NCBI RefSeq assembly: GCF_902459465.1
Contig: NC_047068.1
Location: forward strand, 13,911,195 to 13,975,194
DNA length: 64,000 nt
From: Asterias rubens
Lineage: Eukaryota > Echinodermata > Asteroidea > Forcipulatida > Asteriidae
Direction: 5' to 3'
The notes under the pieces were generated by a model. It was given only the letters and a program-made list of their open reading frames with translations, made no database searches and was not told the DNA's origin. Below, piece after piece: positions 1 through 11,210 of the stretch. Each line of letters opens with the position of its first letter. Positions within the stretch are counted from its first letter, which is position 1. The position numbers and the translations under genes were made by a program.

Positions 1-2100
1 ATATATATAAACGACATCATTGACATTGTCTAAAACGATTGTAGTTGAACTGCTCAGCAACAAAGGCTCAATTTCATCATGTTGTTAAAGGCAGGTGACA
101 CTATTGGTAATTTCAAAGACTAGCCTTCACAGTTGATGTATCTCAACATATGCACACAAAAATCAAACCTGTGAAAATTTGAGCTCAATCGGTCGTCGAA
201 GTTGCGAGATAATAATGAAAGGAAAAAACGCACTTGTGACACGAAGTTGTGTGCGTTTAGATGGTTGATTTCGAGACCTCAAGTTCTAAATCTCAGGTCT
301 CAGTGAAATCAAATTCATGGAAAATTACTTCTTTCTCGAAAACTATGGCACTTCAGAGGGAGCCGTTTCTCACAATGTTTTATACCATCAACCTCTCCCC
401 ATTACTAATAATTATTTTGAGTAATTACCAATAGTGTCCACTGCCTTTAAGCAAACGCACCGATTTCAACTTCTTGATAAACTTCAATAAAAACTGCAAA
501 GATCTTTGGTTTTAATCATGCGTTTTTTAATATGAGCGACAATTTGTTAAATAACACAATAAAATATACAAGCACTAAGATGGTTCGTTTATACATAATT
601 CAGGTAGTATTTGGGTTTTTTAAAAAGAGTCCAGCATTCTCAAAAAGTGGATTTCATTAATCAGATTTCTACTCACTTCAAAATTCATTTTGAATTCGAC
701 TTAAAATTGTGACTCAAGCTTCCAAATCTGATGCACTATATTCGCAAACCATCTAATTGTCTTTCCGACTTATCAATAAAATGTTAAACCATGGTTAAAC
801 AAACAAATTATAAGAGGCGTATAACTAAAATGACATCTTCAAATTTGAAAAGATAATTTCTACCATTCAAATTACTTCCTAAATACAAATTGTTTACAAA
901 ACACTTAGGTCTATTCATATTATTTTACGTAATTTTGTGTGTTTTTGACTGAAAAGCAAATTTTCAGATTTAAGCATATTTTTTGCTTAATAAACATCGA
1001 GTACAATATTATGAGTAGATTAAAAAATCTATTCATAATATTTTACGTGATTTTTTGTTCTTTTCTTATGTACTAAACAGCAAATTTTTCGACTCATCAA
1101 TAAAATTGTCAACATACAATATCTAAGAAGCGTAGTTAAAATGACATCTTCAAATCTTATAATATAAATTACAAATCACTTCTAGCCTATCCTAAATACA
1201 AATGTTTACCAATGTGATTTTTGTTTGTTTGTACGAAACAACAATTATTTCTAAAGAAAAGCTTTAAATTCGATTCACATACAAAAAATACATTTGCTTT
1301 AGAAAACATTTATCTCTAAAAACAGCATACCTTTTAAATCAGAAAATCAAGTGGATAAATAATGAATACTTGTTCAAAATGGGGATAACCGAGAGCCTAA
1401 AGTTCATTGTGCAGTTAAGTTACGAATTATTTTATATCAAAACAAAAAATAAACACGTTCAATATTTCAAAGAAATTCTTACTGGATGATCTTCCAATTC
1501 ACATGCACTGTATTTGCAAACTGTTTTGACATCCATCTTTTCGTATCTTAGGAACATGTCGCAATTTAAGTTTCAAAGTTGGGTACACAATCGGGCTGTT
1601 AATGCAGAGTGGATACATTTCTTACAAACATGGTTTAAAGTAACCGTGTTGTAGGTATCAATAACATTGTCCAGAAACTAATTCTAAAAAGTCGTAATTA
1701 GAAATATTCAAAAAGATAATAAATTCTACCACTTGATTCGCTTACAGCCTGTTCTAAACACAAATGTTATCGAACAACTTAGACCTAATACTTTAATAGG
1801 AAAATATTTTACGAACCGGTAATAATTTTTACATAGTATTGGCTATATACATTTTTATATAAGTGTTAAACAGCTACTTTTTCTCAATGCGACTCTTGAC
1901 TAAAACACACTTATTCATATCAACAAATGGTTGTAAATTCGATTCCACAATATGACTCAATCTATCACATCACATGTATAATGAACTGTAAATTATTTGC
2001 AAATCATTAAAGTCAATTCGTTTAGGTTAAACTCATAAGAAATTCCCGTAATTGCTTAGCCACAAAATGGTTTCTAAAATGGTAACTTTGTTTTAATAGT
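1..2100. repeat. AT-rich 3' flank of gene A, copy of the duplicated unit
   Basis: The sequence matches 13809-15480 and, from position 426 on, 45979-47220 almost base for base, and its last part matches 16640-16770. It is the downstream flank of gene A seen on the plus strand. It contains diverged copies of an AT-rich unit marked by a TCAATAAAAT word followed by an AAGAAGCGTA-like word and AAATGACATCTTCAAA (near 775-860 and 1095-1160). No coding potential is visible. The left boundary of the duplication lies at or beyond the window edge. Confidence 0.8.
85..450. mobile_element. MITE-A copy 1 (TTAA-bounded)
   Basis: Begins TTAAAGGCAG and ends CTGCCTTTAA, with terminal inverted repeats of about 27 bp (AGGCAGTGGACACTATTGG and its complement). 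The middle carries the family's internal palindrome around GAGACCTCA/TGAGGTCTC, here partly decayed. It contains no ORF, so it is non-autonomous. The same insertion is present at 13895-14275, so it predates the duplication. Confidence 0.85.
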
Positions 2101-2165
2101 GACCCAGTCTTTACTGACATATTGTGTAGTAAAGACCCGTGTCGCATGCAATTAATTATTATATG

Positions 2166-2388
2166 CCTTTTCACACTACAAAAAATCTCCGTGTTGGACA
2201 CGGATACGATCCGGATAATGTGCACTGACCTTTTCACACTACAAAAAATACGACTTTTCAACACGGTATCGATCCGGATATGGCGCATTATCCGTGTCGA
2301 AACCAACCGTGCCCGGGAGGTGGGTTGATAAATCTCTATCCGTGTCGAATATTCCAACAACACGGATCGAAAGCCGTAGTGTGAACAC
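2166..2388. mobile_element. Short inverted-repeat element (TTTTCACACTAC ends)
   Basis: The left end CCTTTTCACACTAC is matched by GTAGTGTGAACACC at the right end. The left terminus is duplicated 63 bp further in (2168 and 2231). Several copies of a CACGGAT/ATCCGTG word lie inside. No ORF of interest was seen. Confidence 0.6.
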
Positions 2389-2399
2389 CTCCGGGTTAA

Positions 2400-2902
2400 T
2401 AGACCCTTCCCATGAAATGTAAATTGCACATAGCGCGTGCGCACTAACGTTTTGGTTGGCAAAATGAGGGAAAATCGCGCTGTTTTGTACACGGCTAATG
2501 GGTGCGTGACGCACACGCGATTGCGCGTCTGCTTAGTGCACAACTCTCTATAGACCTTTTCGCAAATACCGGGGCGCGCGCGTAAAGCTTGGAATTAGGT
2601 GCATTGTGGTATTGCTAGACTTGTGGACAAGTCGTTAAATCGGCCCCACGCGCTGAGATAGTGGTCTCACGAGATCACTGCTCTCGCGCGAACTGATGGC
2701 TCCCCGATTTCGACTCCTCATTAACGACAAGTCTATGGTCTTGCTGGTATCCAAATTTGATCCATAAATATCCCACAATGCACCTCAGTCGACAGTCTGC
2801 GCTTACGCATTGGTATTTGCGATAAGGTCTATGGTGTTTGCCAACCAACAGGGTCTGTACGCATGCGTGAATGTAATTAGCATATTTCATGGGAAGGGTC
2901 CA
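2400..2902. mobile_element. Inverted-repeat element containing a second element
   Basis: The outer arms are 2401-2465 and 2838-2901; both contain GACCCTTCCCATGAAAT and TTGGTTGGCAAA in opposite orientation. Inside lies a distinct element, 2551-2831, with its own inverted ends (TAGACCTTTTCGCAAATACC on the left, its near complement on the right). It reads as one short element carrying another. It is absent at the matching place in the C and D copies, where the sequence runs straight on. Confidence 0.6.
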
Positions 2903-3420
2903 TTTTCGATCCGTGTTGAGTGTGCGTGGCGTGATCCGCGCACACACACTACAGTTGTCCAGCGCGTACGGAAAAACCGCGTACAAAAAAAAATTAACAT
3001 AAAATATTTAAATTTTTTCCCCATATTGGCACACCATAGAATCCCAAATAGTAACCACCTCACGTGATCCATCTAGTGACTAAAGCAGAATGAAACTCAA
3101 TCTAGCAGATAGTAATTTTGTTTTGAAATTCGAGGTTGGATGATGTTTCTTTGACTCATTTGAATGTTGGCATAGTGATTTGTACCAAAAATCAATCATT
3201 TTATAAATATTTGAGCATTACCAACGACAGGAAACTTTATTCTCAGCATGATTAAGCCTGATGAAAATACCGTGAATCCAACACAGGCTGCCGACCCAAA
3301 GAGAAACGGGTGTAATTTCACAATTAAAAATTGTAGGCCTACGCTTTGTTTGTTTTGAAAGTTGTATCTTCCAATCAAAATGACAAAGATCTACTTGGAT
3401 GTTATATAAAACAAATAACT

Positions 3421-3564
3421 AATGTTTTTCATTCGTGCAATGGTGCGAATATGTTCATTCGTTGAAAGCTGGAATGTTCCATTCAACTCGGCTCCGCCTC
3501 GTTGAATAGAACATTCCATCTTTCAATTCATGAACATATTCGCACCATTGCACTCATAAACATT
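3421..3564. mobile_element. Fold-back element, arms about 65 bp
   Basis: Two arms of about 65 bp, both containing GTGCAATGGTGCGAATATGTTCA-like sequence in opposite orientation, flank a loop of under 15 bp (CGGCTCCGCC region). The whole would fold into one long hairpin. No coding potential. Confidence 0.75.
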
Positions 3565-3593
3565 CATTATGTGAATAATAACAGTACAGTGAT

Positions 3594-3730
3594 GGCCCAG
3601 TCTTGAGTCTTTTACTGTGTGGTAATGACCGGGTTGGTGTCCGGCCGCCATTATGGACCGAGCCGAGGGCGGGGTCCTTTAAACAGCGGCCAAGCCACCA
3701 ACTCAGTCATGCACGCAGTAAAGACCAGCC
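3594..3730. mobile_element. Short MITE with GTCTTTACT ends, copy in A flank
   Basis: The left end GGCCCAGTCTT...GTGGTAATGACCGGGTTGGTG is mirrored by the right end CACCAACTCAGTCATGCACGCAGTAAAGACC. Equivalent copies lie at 16784-16924 and 48315-48455, and a split relative lies at 56771-57087. It is part of the shared 3' flank of these genes. Confidence 0.7.
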
Positions 3731-4198
3731 CCACACTATTATTCCCATAATAAATATCTTCATTGTAAAAGGGTTAAAAAAAAACATTAACAATTTAGAT
3801 TTTTCTTCTGCCTTAATTTGTTGATGTTGTACTCAAAAGTAAATATTTGACGTGTTTAACTTAGTCTTTATTTTAATTATTAAATAGGTAAACTTTCTAA
3901 ATATATAAGTTCTTCTGTGCAACTGTCCACAAATCTGTTAAAAGAGAGTTCATGATTAATAATAATGATGATTATGTGGATGCGTATATTTGCGATAACA
4001 GAATTGAAACTTTTTCCCCTTTTTTTTGTAAGCTGCCAGGATTCTATTTTCGCGAGAATTCAATGATGGACCTTAAATATAAAGGAAAATTACGAAATGT
4101 TATGCATAAAACTGTGGCAAAGATCCGATGACTAAACCCAATGGTAACTAGCAAGCGACAACGTTTAAATATACTTGTAAAGCTTTAACTTATTTAAT

Positions 4199-5236
4199 TT
4201 AACGGATTTTCATGCTGCATTTTGAGAGTGAATACCCAGATCGCCAACTATTCCACTTGATACCTTTGCCGTATAAATAAGGACCAGCTTGGTAATATTT
4301 ACCATTTAGGTGAGATGCAGGACTTGTAGGAAACCACCAGGCTCCTTCATGACGTTCAGCCATGTTATCTTCCCACTTATCATTGTCATTATCCATCGTA
4401 GAAAAGGGCAGTCCGTTGTTCTCATCAAGAGAGTCACCAGCAGTACTGCTTGCATCGTATGCGCCAAACTCAAGGGTGTACTTTTCACCAACAATCTTGA
4501 AATCTTCATACTTCGCAAATGCCGTTTCAGTATTGTCGTAAAGATCCACTCTAAGCTCCAATGGTCCCTGTGAGTCATCAGACGTTAAAGTCATCAAGTT
4601 ATCATTACCCAGCCAGAACTCACCAGAAAGATTACCAAAGCCAGACTTGTACTCAGCCCAGGTGCGGTAGAAGTCCACACTGCCGTTCTGCCGTCTCTGA
4701 AATACAATCCATCCCCCTCCATCAGTCTCCATGTCACAGTAGACTTCCAGACCATCAGATAACCCTTCTGGGTAGATTACGTATACATTGCTCTTGGAGT
4801 AACTCGCCTCTAATAACTCCTTACAACTTTTGTAGTGATGAAGAGAACTATCTGGCAAAGAGAAGAGAACTGTGTCCTCATCTGAATCAAAGTAAACACT
4901 CCCTTGATCTTCAAGGAAATCTTCAGGATGCAGAGCTCTCGTACCGTTGTTTAACTCACACAGTTTATTGCATTTGTCGAAGTTGAAAGACTTACAGTTC
5001 TTATCAATGTAGCAGTCCCGTCCACATATGACATGATTGGATACATTTTTCTTCATGAATGTGGAGTGTTTCAGAGCTCTGTTTTCTGCACTGAACATTT
5101 GATGATAAAATCCACCACATTGACTGTCAAGACATTCCACCTGATGGCCACTCAACAGAAGAGCTACATGTATCATCGCCATACAGGCAACACATGCCGA
5201 AACACCCATCTTGTGTACCATCCAAATAGTAACCAT
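4199..5236 (-). CDS. Gene A: secreted PAN-fibrinogen domain protein, intronless
   Basis: One uninterrupted frame of 345 residues. The Met at residue 10 (codon 5207-5209, strong ACAAGATGG context) is the likelier start because the intact paralogs C and D begin exactly there. Residues 10-34 form a signal peptide (hydrophobic IHVALLLSG). Residues 35-115 hold Cys at 35, 40, 71, 75, 81, 89 and 93 in a PAN/apple-like pattern (CGRDC, NCKSFNF). Residues 134-345 are a FReD: CDMETDGGGW, VDFYRTWAEYKSGFG, GEFWLGND, TAGDSL, the calcium-site run DNDND (282-286) and a terminal MKIR. The Cys138-Cys167 pair is kept, but the second canonical FReD disulfide is absent (Met292, Ser305). Sequons are at N64, N97 and N202. 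FReD lectins typically bind acetylated or sugar ligands outside the cell; an immune recognition role is inferred. The first 68 nt of the frame are part of a 210-bp tandem duplication. Confidence 0.93.
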   Translation of the reverse strand: MVTIWMVHKMGVSACVACMAMIHVALLLSGHQVECLDSQCGGFYHQMFSAENRALKHSTFMKKNVSNHVICGRDCYIDKNCKSFNFDKCNKLCELNNGTRALHPEDFLEDQGSVYFDSDEDTVLFSLPDSSLHHYKSCKELLEASYSKSNVYVIYPEGLSDGLEVYCDMETDGGGWIVFQRRQNGSVDFYRTWAEYKSGFGNLSGEFWLGNDNLMTLTSDDSQGPLELRVDLYDNTETAFAKYEDFKIVGEKYTLEFGAYDASSTAGDSLDENNGLPFSTMDNDNDKWEDNMAERHEGAWWFPTSPASHLNGKYYQAGPYLYGKGIKWNSWRSGYSLSKCSMKIR

Positions 5237-5588
5237 TGCGATTTTTCTTCAAAAGCCACAAGCCACAGTTTTATTTGAAAGTTTCCAGAGATTACTGTGC
5301 AATGAATGAACCGGTCGATGCGTTGTTTACGAAACCAACTCGTTCATAGTCGGAGAGAAGATGACGCAGTCTGCCTGCTGTATCATCGCCATACAGGCAA
5401 CACATGCCGAAACACCCATCTTGTGTACCATCCAAATAGTAACCATTGCGATTTTTCTTCAAAAGCCACAAGCCACAGTTTTATTTGAAAGTTTCCAGAG
5501 ATTACTGTGCAATGAATGAACCGGTCGATGCGTTGTTTACGAAACCAACTCGTTCATAGTCGGAGAGAAGATGACGCAGTCTGCCTGC
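5169..5588. repeat. Two-copy tandem repeat, 210-bp unit, over the start of gene A
   Basis: 5169-5378 and 5379-5588 appear identical by eye. Each unit carries the signal-peptide start of gene A, its 5' leader and a TGACGCA site. The inner copy continues into the real gene. The outer copy carries the same start codons but runs into leader sequence and stops. The unit is 70 codons long and appears very recent. Confidence 0.92.
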
Positions 5589-5701
5589 TACGGTAATCAA
5601 GTATCTCACATTGCGATGTGTGTAACGCCCTGATTGGCCAGCAGACCAAAGCATAGACAAGCTTACGCTTAACACTAATTGGTTAAAACAATTGTTTTAA
5701 C
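5572..5701 (-). promoter_or_regulatory. Upstream region of gene A: TGCGTCA, CCAAT, palindrome
   Basis: Read on the minus strand toward the gene: a 20-bp perfect palindrome (5682-5701, GTTAAAACAATTGTTTTAAC), a CCAAT box (5633-5637) followed by GTTACACACATCGCAA, and TGCGTCA (5572-5578, repeated at 5362-5368 by the tandem duplication). The order CCAAT, TTACACACAT, TGCGTCA recurs upstream of B, C, D and E. Function is inferred from this conservation; no TATA box was seen here. Confidence 0.5.
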
Positions 5702-5968
5702 GAGTACAACACAAAGTGACGTGCGATTGGTCAGTTTCCTCTTACCACCAGTGACGCGAATTCCTCTGATTGGTTGCTGAGCTGAACCGCCATGCGTGCC
5801 TAATGGAGCCATCTGTGACGTCTTTAGAGTTTTTATATTAATATCAGAATGTGAATAACACTGCAGACCAAGAATAACAAAAGCTGACAATTTAACTCCA
5901 AACACGACCTACTAGCTATCGAGCCTGCGCCTACAACCTTGTGGAGTTTGTGTTTTCGTAAAATCTTG

Positions 5969-6333
5969 TTTAAAGCCATTGGACCCTTTCGGTACAGACA
6001 AATGAAAGTTCACAGATTTACAAATAACTTACAGGGTTTACAGAAGGTAGTGGTGAAAGACTTCTCTTGAAATATGTTTTGAAATGCTTTACTTTTTGAG
6101 AAAACACTAAAAACAATACCAATTCTCGTTAGCGAGAATTACGGATTTATTTTAAACACATGTCATGACACGGCGAAACGCGCGGATACAAGGGTGGGTT
6201 TTCCGGTTGTTTTCTCCCGACTCCGATGACCAATTGAGCCTAATTTTTCACAGGTTTGTTATTTGATATATAAGTTCTGATACACGAAGTGTGGGCCTTG
6301 GAAAATACTGTTTACCGAAAGGGTCCAATGGCT
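5969..6333. mobile_element. MITE-B copy 1 (TTAA left end)
   Basis: Begins TTAAAGCCATTGGACCCTTTCGGTA and ends TACCGAAAGGGTCCAATGGCT. A second copy is at 51287-51654 with TTAA on both ends. It has no ORF. The otherwise homologous inverted sequence at 63600-63710 lacks this insertion, so it arrived after that duplication. Confidence 0.8.
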
Positions 6334-8150
6334 GCATAGATTCAAAACAGAGTTTACATGAGGAGACATGTCTAATAGTAACACACAAACACTATTGCGT
6401 ACTTGATTCTATTCCTTTAGAACATTTTTATGATGGAGCATAAGCATAATCTGTTTTCATCTATCAAATTGTCTTGAGAGATATTTCCATCTGAAGTACT
6501 GCGATGTGCAAGGAAATGGTTGGTTTCTTATTTTGGTTCCAGTCCCCTGGCGATGACTAAAGCCAGCTCGTCGAAATGTTGAGACCAATTTAAGAACTTC
6601 ACTCCGCGGTAGTGTATTAATAACGATCTGAGCTAAAGTAGTAGAATATAGAAAGACAGTACTCTAAAGCAAAAACTCTACCTGGCAAGTAGATACACAC
6701 ATGGTAATACCTCAAACTAAATATATATTATTTTGATTTGCTATAACGAAGTAAGAACAGAAAGAACGGAATTTTATTTACGAATCGTGAAATTTCACCC
6801 AGGTACTAACTCGAAAATGTCTATATTATATTATTTGGTATTTCATTTTCATTTTGTATGGCGTTTGAGTTGATAATAAGAAACTGCTATCGATATTGCT
6901 TGTTGCGAAACCCTCCTTTAACTTTAACAATCGATCTGTGGTCTATTTTTGCTCCGTATCGTATAACGAGTTAATTGAAAGCCTGACGACCAGTTTATCT
7001 TAGGGGAGAGATGATGTCAAAGTCGTCCTTCACTTTGGAAAACGACTCTGAAATTAATATTCTTAGATATAATAGCCGTAAAGGCGGGAAGTGAAAAGCA
7101 CGCAACGATGGTACAGAGTTTTAGAAATACAGCCAGCATGTTGACGATCAATGTAATATCCGACAGTATGAAACAGACTGTTGTATAAGATGATGAAAAT
7201 GACACCCTAATGTTTTGATGATTAAATATTGTAAATCCCAACCCATTTGATTGTTTAGTGGATGATGTTTGCACGTGTTATAGGCCTTTTCCTTTTCCGA
7301 TCTTTGGTGCCGTCTTGGAAATTCATCACATTCGACATTTTATTAAAAAACATAAGCTCACTTTGACCTTTCATACTTCCCGTCCAAAGAGTAAGTTAAA
7401 AATACAAATAATGAACCAGTTATCACATATGCATGTTAGAGTAAAATCTGAAAACAAAAACTTCACATTACAGACGCATCTTAAATTTGTAGGCCTACCG
7501 TGTACAGCGCCTGTCTGTTTGTGGTACCCTCTGTTTACTCCATGGCTTTCCCCAACTGTCTTTATTTTACATCTTAAAACTAACATAAGGTAATTAATTT
7601 TTGTCAGTGTGTTCATTTTGTTTTGATTTCACATATAGTTTGTAGTTTAAAATGGCATCATTATGTTATCATTTTCGTCCAGCAACCAAAACCGATCTGT
7701 GTTTGTTTTTTACGAACTCTTAGATTAAAATCTTTAGTTCAAACTTGTTGCTTTGTCTTGTAAGGTTTGTTTGATTTGAGATACAATGCCTGGTAAAGCA
7801 TATTATACGCTGACGACTTTATTATCCTGTTTTGTTTTGGAAATTTCTCAATGTATTCAAGTGACATTTTATGATGTTCTAAAAACAATTAATGACCGTC
7901 TCAAATTATTGTTGGAAATTTGAATTTGCTGTAGCAAACTGCGAACCAAAAGCACTGAATGCAAACAAATGGTTAAAATTGCCTGACGATTCGACCTGTC
8001 TTTATCTAGGCTATTATGACAACGCGAACAATTAAAGTCACCTGTGGAAATCATTTTTTTAAATCTTCAAAGGATAGAATATATGTTTCTGAACAATAAA
8101 ATAATTGTTTGAGTCATTGTTTTTAACGATTTATATGTTTAAAAAAATAA
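6334..8150. other. Gene-free upstream flank of gene A
   Basis: 6340-7110 matches 62870-63660 in inverted orientation, including a dispersed motif ACGATGACT...CGAAA.GTTGAGACCAATT (near 6550-6590) and ACCTGGCAAGTAGATACACACATGG (near 6680). A diverged direct copy of the same stretch lies at 22090-22560. 7110-8150 has only short chance ORFs and no feature I can name. Confidence 0.6.
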
Positions 8151-8187
8151 ATAAAGTTGTGTGGGGGTGACTCCGCCTACCCCTTTT

Positions 8188-8541
8188 GTGACGTCAATCG
8201 AGGCAGACTTTGCCTCGATCGCTGCCTCGATCGAGCATCGTGCACTCGTACGTGCAAGTACATTCAAGTCCTAGTCGTGAGTTTTACGTTTCGAAAAAGG
8301 TTTTGCCTTGCATTTTGACATGAAAAGAAAAGTTCTTTTTTAAAACATGACGCCATCCCAACAACTTTTCCAGCTAGTGGGGAAGTCGAAGAAGGTACCT
8401 GAAAGACGTAAAAGGAGCATTTGCCTAACGTGAAAAAAAATCAGGTATTGTTTCAACTTTGAGTGCATGTTTTAGCCTGCGCCAAGCGTCACTATCTTTT
8501 GTTGGCACTGCATGCGATTCATCGCGCCTCGATTGACGTCA
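8188..8541. repeat. Inverted repeat with paired TGACGTCA sites
   Basis: GTGACGTCAATCGAGGC at 8188-8204 is exactly mirrored at 8525-8541. Each arm contains the full cAMP-response palindrome TGACGTCA (8189-8196, 8534-8541). The left part also has several CCTCGATC words. It may be a small element; function is unknown. Confidence 0.5.
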
Positions 8542-8796
8542 CGAACAGCGCCCTCTCGGGTCGGGCTTATTTTCCAAAAAAACATGGAAACTAATTTTTT
8601 GTTTTAACCTTAGTTAATTGTTTATTCGTATTCCACTCATCAAAACACATATTTTAGTGACAAAAGCTTTATTTTGACAAAATACCACTTCCATGTGACT
8701 TTAAGTAAATACAATTATGTCTGTTTATACACAATTAAACGATAAACTGATATACGCTTTTATCATTAGATAAGTTCATCTAGATTGAAGACAGAC

Positions 8797-9142
8797 TTAA
8801 AGGCACCGGACACTATTGGTAATTACTTAAAATAATTATTAGCATAAAACCTTACTTGTTAACGAGTAACGGGGAGAGGTTGATAGTATAAAACATTGTG
8901 AGAAACGGCTCCCTCTGAAGTGAGACTTCGAGACCGCAGATTTAGAATTTGAGGTCTCGAAATCAAGCATCTGAAAGCACACCTTCGTGTAACAAGGTGT
9001 TTTTCTTTCATTATTATCTCGCAACTTCGACGACCAATTGAGTTCAAATTTTCACCGGTTTGTTATTATTTGCATAAATTAAGATACATTAAGTGAGAAG
9101 ACTGGTCTTCGACACGTACCAATAGTGTCCAGTGTCTTTAAA
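8797..9142. mobile_element. MITE-A copy 2
   Basis: Begins TTAAAGGCACCGGACACTATTGG and ends CCAATAGTGTCCAGTGTCTTTAA. It is oriented opposite to copy 1, as judged by the internal CTTCGTGT...TTCTTTCATTATTATCTCGCAACTTCGACG segment. Confidence 0.85.
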
Positions 9143-9192
9143 GAATTCGTTTTTACAAATCCAAAATTATGTAGATTTTACTTACATATGTA

Positions 9193-9286
9193 TTAGTTAC
9201 GTTCGCTCCTAAGCTAGGCAGTTCAGCATTGGACGTGGTCACCAGTCTGACGAAGCTCCTAGCTTAGGAATGAAACGTAACTACTA
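9193..9286. mobile_element. Small fold-back element
   Basis: TTAGTTACGTT...GCTCCTAAGCTAGG at the left is mirrored by CCTAGCTTAGGA...AACGTAACTA at the right, with a loop of about 40 bp. Confidence 0.55.
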
Positions 9287-9541
9287 AACTACGTAACGTA
9301 ACTACATAATTGTTGAGTTGTAAAAACGAATATTTTAAGTCATGATATACGCTCTTTTGAGTGAGAACCAAAACATGCAACAGAGCAAAAATCTATTCTC
9401 CATCTATTCTCCATTAACTGATGAGTTTAAAAGGATTTGGAGCGTATTTTATTTGCATTTCTCATTGTTGTAACTTTTAATATTATTGTTAACCCCGATT
9501 TGATTGAAAATATTCTATACAAAAATCATTCAGATGTCAGT

Positions 9542-10579
9542 TTAACGGACTTCCATGCTGCTTGTTGAGAATGTATAATAAGTATTTCGCCAACTATACC
9601 ACTGGATCCCGTTACCGTATACATTAGGCCCAGTTGGGTAATATTTACCATTTAAGTGGGATGAAACACTTGCAGGAAACCACCAGGCTCCTTCATGACG
9701 TTCAGCCATGTTATCTTCCCACTTATCATTGTCGTTATCCATCGTTGAAAAGGGCATTCCATTATTCCAATGAAGAGAGTCACCAGCAGTACTGCTTGCA
9801 TCGTATGCGCCAAACTCAAGAGTGTAGTTTTCACCAACAATCTTGAAATCTTCATACTTCGCAAATGCCGTTTCATTATTGTCGTAAAGATCCACCCTTA
9901 GCTCCCATGGTCCCTGTGAGTCATCAGACGTTAAAGTCATCAAGTTATCATTACCCAGCCAGAACTCACCAGAAAGATTACCAAAGCCAGACTTGTACTC
10001 AGCCCAGGTGCAGTAGAAGTCCACACTGCCGTCCTGCCGTCTCTGAAATACAATCCATCCCCCTCCATCGGTCTCCATGTCACAGTAGACTTCCAGACCA
10101 TCAGATAACCCTTCTGGGTAGATTACGTATACATCGCTCTTGGAGTGACCTGCCTCTAACAACTCCTTACAACTTTTGTAGTGATGAACAGAACTATCTG
10201 GCAAAGAGAAGAGAGCTGTGTCCTCATCTGAATCAAAGTAAACACTCCTTTGATCTTCAAGGAAATCTTCAGGATGCAGAGCTCTCGTACCGTTGTTTAA
10301 CTCACACAGTTTATTGCATTTGTCGAAGTTGAAAGACTTACAGTTCTTATCAATGTAGCAGTCCCGTCCACATATGACATGATTGGATATAGTTTTCTTC
10401 ATGAATGTGGAGTGTTTCAGAGCTCTGTTTTCTGCACTGAACATTTGATTATGAAATCCGCCACATTGACTGTCGAGGCATTCCACCTGGCCACTCAACA
10501 GAAGAGCTACATGTATCATCGTCAAACAGGCAACACACTGCGAAACACCCATCTTTTTAACCATCCAAATAGTAACCAT
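9542..10579 (-). CDS. Gene B: secreted PAN-fibrinogen domain protein, intronless
   Basis: 345 residues in one exon; the Met at residue 10 (codon near 10552) is the preferred start. The layout is as in gene A: signal peptide, PAN-like Cys cluster (CGRDCYIDKNC at about 70-80), then a FReD from about residue 133 with DGGGW, GEFWLGND, TAGDSL and DNDND. It differs from its sisters in three ways. The conserved Arg of VDFYRTW is Cys190. The conserved Cys near the C-terminus is Ser. The terminal MKIR is MEVR. It therefore has one extra and one missing unpaired cysteine. The pocket region reads YSWRNTYYTFST, close to gene E. The second FReD disulfide is absent, as in all copies. It is probably an extracellular lectin; whether the unusual Cys affects folding cannot be told from sequence. 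Confidence 0.92.
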   Translation of the reverse strand: MVTIWMVKKMGVSQCVACLTMIHVALLLSGQVECLDSQCGGFHNQMFSAENRALKHSTFMKKTISNHVICGRDCYIDKNCKSFNFDKCNKLCELNNGTRALHPEDFLEDQRSVYFDSDEDTALFSLPDSSVHHYKSCKELLEAGHSKSDVYVIYPEGLSDGLEVYCDMETDGGGWIVFQRRQDGSVDFYCTWAEYKSGFGNLSGEFWLGNDNLMTLTSDDSQGPWELRVDLYDNNETAFAKYEDFKIVGENYTLEFGAYDASSTAGDSLHWNNGMPFSTMDNDNDKWEDNMAERHEGAWWFPASVSSHLNGKYYPTGPNVYGNGIQWYSWRNTYYTFSTSSMEVR

Positions 10580-10671
10580 TGCGATGTTTCTTCAAGCCAC
10601 GGTTTTAACTGAAGTTTCCAGAAAATGTCTTGCAATGCATGCAGGAATTGGTGTAATCTTAGAGAAGATGG

Positions 10672-10742
10672 TGACGCAGTCTGCCTGCCGCTGGGTTTAT
10701 ACTCGGTATCTTACACTCCGATGTGTGTAATGCCCTGATTGG
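10672..10742 (-). promoter_or_regulatory. Upstream region of gene B: TGCGTCA, TATAAA, CCAAT
   Basis: On the minus strand: CCAAT (10738-10742), TTACACACATCGGAGTG, TATAAA (10696-10701) and TGCGTCA (10672-10678). Only B has an intact TATAAA; C and D read TGTAAC at that place. The TATA box is about 120 bp from the first ATG. Confidence 0.45.
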
Positions 10743-11210
10743 TCAACAGCAGAGGCGGCATCAGACTCTGCGAAATTGGGCCTTAATTGGTACAGAGTTA
10801 TGACGTTAAACGGGCGTCCAGAAAGTTAACGCTCTTATATTATGCCATTGGAAGCCAAACATCTCAGTTAACTTAGCAATAATTACTTTAATGTAACTTT
10901 TTAGTTTAACGGTGCCAAGTGCATTAGTGGTGTTAATTATTTTGAATGTGCTGAGACACGCCACGATATATTCATAATTTTGTTTAAACCTCTTCCTTTT
11001 TCCCGTATAATATGGTTGATATCATACGTACTGCGGCATTGAATGGAGTTATTACCGGTAATTTTTACGCTGTCTATGGTATTTTTTAAAAGGTGTTTGG
11101 TTCCATGGTTAATAAACATTTTCACGGTTATATTTGGCAAATGGGCAGCTAAAATAACCATTTATATCGAGAGAAATCGAAGGCCACTGAAAAGGGTCAT
11201 TCGATTTCCT

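Noticed and set aside
2022-2543. 173-residue minus-strand frame
   Set aside because: It runs through the TTTTCACACTAC element and half of the nested element; nothing in it resembles a protein domain.
4561-4986. Long plus-strand frame opposite gene A, with similar frames opposite B, C, D, E and F
   Set aside because: It is conserved only because the fibrinogen-domain codons on the other strand are conserved; it lacks start context, domains or any composition of its own.
4985-4995. GTAAGT within the PAN-coding part of every copy as a splice donor
   Set aside because: It encodes the conserved Cys-Lys-Ser and the frame is open through it in all intact genes; no matching acceptor improves the protein. 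It is at most a cryptic site.
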